8,690 nucleotides of DNA from assembly GCA_046294495.1 (NCBI GenBank), contig JBKBKV010000060.1, forward strand, positions 1 through 8,690, in the 5' to 3' direction. Made by a program: the position numbers and the translations under genes. Under the pieces are notes generated by a model. The model had not been told where the DNA came from, did no database searches, and saw only the letters and a list, made by a program, of their open reading frames with translations. This document shows positions 6,479-8,690 of this stretch, piece by piece (the first letter of the stretch is position 1; every line of letters starts with the position of its first letter). The stretch is from HRBIN23 sp046294495 (GTDB taxonomy: Bacteria; Chloroflexota; Dehalococcoidia; Lucifugimonadales; HRBIN23).

Positions 6479-7492
6479 TTAGGGCCTTTTTGGCATAGGG
6501 GCCTCTCCCATTATAGCCCTTTGCAGGCGCAAACGGGCCACCTGGCAGTAGCGCTCCGAGATGTCAATGCCGATGAAGCGCCGTCCCAGGCGGGCAGCCA
6601 CCAGGGTCGTTGTCCCTACACCGTTGAAGGGGTCCAGCACCACATCCCCTCGGTAACTGAACAGCTTCACCAGGCGTTCCACCAGGGCTTCGGGGAACAT
6701 GGACGGATGCCCAAACTCCTTCATACGCCTCTCGGGCGCTATCTCCCATCGGGCGTAGACCCACTTCTTGAACTCATCGGCGGTGATGTCTATGGCGTCC
6801 CGTGGGCCGGGCTTGCGCCGTGAGCCCTTGGCGAAGACCTCAATGAACTCCCACGAGTATTTCAGGTATGGCATGCTGGGGCTTTTCCAACTGCCCCAGG
6901 CGGTGTATTTGGCGTTGTAGTTGTGCTTCTCCCACAGGATCTCCGCCTGGAAAAGGAGGCCCGCCTCATCCAGAAGGCTCGCCACCCGGTGATGGGTGGG
7001 CATATAGTCAGAGAAGAGGGGCTGGATCACGACGCAGATCCGCCCCCCAGGTTTGAGCAGGCGGGTGCACTCCCGAAAGACCCGCCCCAGGGTGGCAAAA
7101 TAAGTCTCCCAGTCCTGGGTATCCAGGTGGCGGTCATAGGCGTCCAGGCCAAAGTTGTAGGGCGGGGAGGTAATGACCAGGTCAACACCCTCGGCGGGAC
7201 AGCGCGACAGGATTTCCAGACAATCGCCGCAGATGATAGTGTCCAGGGGCAGAGGCTCCGGGGAGGGCGAGGTGGGCGTGGGAAGGGATAGCCCTATGGA
7301 CGCCCCCTGTCGGGCCAGGCGAGTTGCCTTTTTCGTCCCCTTGTAGAGGGCTTTGGGCTGGCGCAGGCGCGCACCACAGCGCCGACAGGTGGGCACCCCC
7401 TCCTCGTTAGGGTTTCCGCAGCGGTGGCACCAGGCGCTGTGCTCCATTCTGTCTAAGTTCTTTCGCGCCATTGTTGTAGATGAAAGCGGCAA
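6479..7492 (-). CDS. Beta-class DNA methyltransferase (N4-cytosine or N6-adenine) with N-terminal zinc ribbon
   Basis: S-adenosylmethionine-dependent amino-methyltransferase of the N6_N4_Mtase family, 337 residues. The N-terminus has a zinc ribbon with C22, C25, C36 and C39 (CX2C-X10-CX2C), followed by a basic and Pro/Ser-rich linker (about 41-83). The catalytic domain shows GDCLEIL (89-95), motif IV TSPPYNFG (108-115), and then motif I DPFNGVGTT (287-295) near the C-terminus, i.e. beta-class order. SPPY favours, but does not prove, N4-cytosine methylation. The central part (about 185-260, with WGSWKSPS at 199-206) resembles stand-alone microbial methyltransferases. No restriction endonuclease gene is visible. 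The start is uncertain: TTG at 7492 has a weak GAGGGTGG site, while ATG at 7471 and 7447 lack clear sites; all keep the ribbon. Probably co-transcribed with pdxA. Confidence 0.92.
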   Translation of the reverse strand: MPLSSTTMARKNLDRMEHSAWCHRCGNPNEEGVPTCRRCGARLRQPKALYKGTKKATRLARQGASIGLSLPTPTSPSPEPLPLDTIICGDCLEILSRCPAEGVDLVITSPPYNFGLDAYDRHLDTQDWETYFATLGRVFRECTRLLKPGGRICVVIQPLFSDYMPTHHRVASLLDEAGLLFQAEILWEKHNYNAKYTAWGSWKSPSMPYLKYSWEFIEVFAKGSRRKPGPRDAIDITADEFKKWVYARWEIAPERRMKEFGHPSMFPEALVERLVKLFSYRGDVVLDPFNGVGTTTLVAARLGRRFIGIDISERYCQVARLRLQRAIMGEAPMPKRP

Positions 7493-7540
7493 TATCCACC
7501 CTCGCTAGGGGACGGGACGCCAGCGAATCTCTGAGCCGCC

Positions 7541-8690
7541 TTATTCTTTTAGTCTCCAGTTGAACTTGATGTCATAAAGCGCTCTCCAAACCCTGTCCCA
7601 ACGGCCATTTACTTCGGGGATCATGGCACTTGCTTCATCAATCATAGTGTTGTTTTGAAGGCGGTAGGCGTCTAGTTCCTTTTGAAGCAATCTTTTGTAG
7701 GAGGCAACAAAGGCCAGAAGTTGGGAATGGAACTCCTCTACAAGGCCAGGTGCGCTCAGAGCGCGCGCCCGGCTTTCAACGGAAGACGCCCGTTCTACGA
7801 ATTGAGTTTGGGGGCCTATCCGTTGTGAATATGGGCAACGGCCGCAGGTATCTATGAACTTTTTTCTATCATCGTCGATTGCATTAATGTCTGTAAAAAG
7901 TGCATCAACTTGCGAAACATACCGGCGTATCTGCTCCCTTACATCGTCCCGCCAGGTGCGAAGCCAGGCTAGCCAGTCTTGCTCAAACTGGGCAAGAGTA
8001 ATACCCGTAACTCGCTGGAACGCTGCCTCAAAAGTCTGCTCTGCCTTCAACTCCTGTAGAAGTAATCCTACTGCTCTTTGCCCGAACCGCTCCAAAAGGT
8101 AGCGCACCGCCATATACGCCTCTGAATATTGGAGACCAACAAGTCGTTCGTCAGTTTGGGAGTTCCACTCCTTCTGGCTAACAAGCCGGCTCAGGGGGAT
8201 GAGCGTTCCAGCGTCCAACCGCTCCTTCACCATATCGGCACTCCCAAACATCTCGCGCTGGGCAGGTAGTCCTGTCCCAAACTCCACCCCCGAGTGGAAC
8301 TCAAGATAAGTAGCAAGTCCCTCGTTGACCCATGCGGGTATATCTACCCCGGGTGCAGCCTCTCCGACCAAAAAGTGCACATATTCGTGAGTCAGCTCCC
8401 TGGCCACCTCTCCCATGAAAGGATCTACTATAGACAAATAGATCCCCCTAAACTGTCCATAACCCTTATAAAACCCTGACTCCCACCCCAGAGTTCCGCC
8501 GGCAGCGGAGGCAGCCATTCTTAACAATTCCTTGGAGGAGAAGAGATACACATTGGGGATTTGCATTGGAGAGGCACCTATCCACGGTAGCAATCTCTGC
8601 GTCAAGGTATAGAGCATTCCACTCATATCCAGGGCGAGGGCCAACGGCACTCCCGTAGATAGGTATACATCGCTTACTCTTCCCGTAAAC
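7541..8690 (-). CDS. Gluzincin zinc metallopeptidase (peptidase MA-like), 5' partial
   Basis: Fragment of 382 residues ending at TAA; the frame stays open to the right edge. A GTG at 8650 could start it, but the preceding 13 codons read on without a stop and there is no clear ribosome-binding site, so the N-terminus is probably outside the window. Numbering from that GTG, the zinc-peptidase signature HEYVH is at 88-92 (H88, E89, H92), with the third ligand E110 in WVNEGLATYLE (108-117). This arrangement is that of gluzincins of the peptidase MA-like group. The C-terminal third (about 235-369) is predicted mostly helical and carries CGRC at 269-272. Substrate and localisation are unknown; a signal peptide could lie upstream of the window. 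GC content is far lower than in its neighbours (46% over 7561-7740), which may mean transfer. Confidence 0.85.
   Translation of the reverse strand, partial: FTGRVSDVYLSTGVPLALALDMSGMLYTLTQRLLPWIGASPMQIPNVYLFSSKELLRMAASAAGGTLGWESGFYKGYGQFRGIYLSIVDPFMGEVARELTHEYVHFLVGEAAPGVDIPAWVNEGLATYLEFHSGVEFGTGLPAQREMFGSADMVKERLDAGTLIPLSRLVSQKEWNSQTDERLVGLQYSEAYMAVRYLLERFGQRAVGLLLQELKAEQTFEAAFQRVTGITLAQFEQDWLAWLRTWRDDVREQIRRYVSQVDALFTDINAIDDDRKKFIDTCGRCPYSQRIGPQTQFVERASSVESRARALSAPGLVEEFHSQLLAFVASYKRLLQKELDAYRLQNNTMIDEASAMIPEVNGRWDRVWRALYDIKFNWRLKE

Noticed and set aside
5744..6823. A 359-codon plus-strand open frame across pdxA and the methyltransferase
   Set aside because: It is antisense to two well-supported genes and their junction. 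Its translation is rich in Arg, Ser, Ala and Pro with no domain, typical of a shadow frame.
6479..7492. CTAG specificity of the methyltransferase, suggested by resemblance to some archaeal m4C enzymes, with CTAG avoidance as a test
   Set aside because: CTAG occurs at least a dozen times in the window, so there is no strong avoidance, and target specificity cannot be read from the sequence.
7493..7540. The 48-base gap between metallopeptidase and methyltransferase, searched for a terminator or promoter
   Set aside because: Only a four-base inverted repeat and no convincing hexamers were found; a weak GAGGGTGG ribosome-binding site is all I can support.
1..8690. tRNA or rRNA genes, CRISPR repeats, insertion-sequence ends, long direct repeats
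   Set aside because: Coding sequence fills almost the whole window, and no such structure was seen by reading both strands.

Overview
The window is gene-dense bacterial DNA. Roughly 70% of bases are G+C in the part of pdxA I counted by hand. Start codons are mostly GTG and TTG, Shine-Dalgarno sites are classical, and gaps between genes are between -4 and 82 bases. No stretch of more than 82 bases lacks a gene. The gene set (separate SecD and SecF, an HD-domain tRNA nucleotidyltransferase, peptide deformylase, PdxA) is ordinary bacterial housekeeping. The protein style (short SecD of about 450 residues, peptidase-MA-like gluzincin, acryloyl-CoA-reductase-like alcohol dehydrogenase) would fit a Chloroflexota-like or other deep-branching, high-GC, possibly thermophilic lineage. 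That placement is a guess from memory of the families, not a result.

Layout. On the plus strand, the left edge holds the 3' part of a zinc-dependent medium-chain dehydrogenase whose beginning lies outside the window. It converges on the rest, with 7 bases between its stop and the secF stop. Everything else is on the minus strand, in transcription order from the right edge: a 5'-truncated zinc metallopeptidase (low GC), a zinc-ribbon DNA methyltransferase, pdxA, deformylase (def), tRNA nucleotidyltransferase (cca), secD and secF.

How the genes work together. There are two tightly packed blocks. Methyltransferase and pdxA are 13 bases apart, and the pdxA Shine-Dalgarno directly abuts the methyltransferase stop. 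def, cca, secD and secF form a second block with junctions of 3 bases, a 4-base GTGA overlap, and 1 base. In the last two junctions the ribosome-binding site lies inside the final codons of the upstream gene. This block links processing of nascent protein N-termini, maturation of tRNA 3' ends and the SecDF protein-export motor, so it looks like one growth-linked operon. The 82-base gap before def is the only roomy spacer and holds a weak promoter candidate.

The most unusual parts are at the right: a solitary beta-class DNA methyltransferase with an N-terminal four-cysteine zinc ribbon and no restriction partner in view, and beside it a compositionally different metallopeptidase running off the edge. 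I found no tRNA, rRNA, CRISPR array, insertion sequence or convincing terminator. I do not see a clearly new multi-gene system within these bases.
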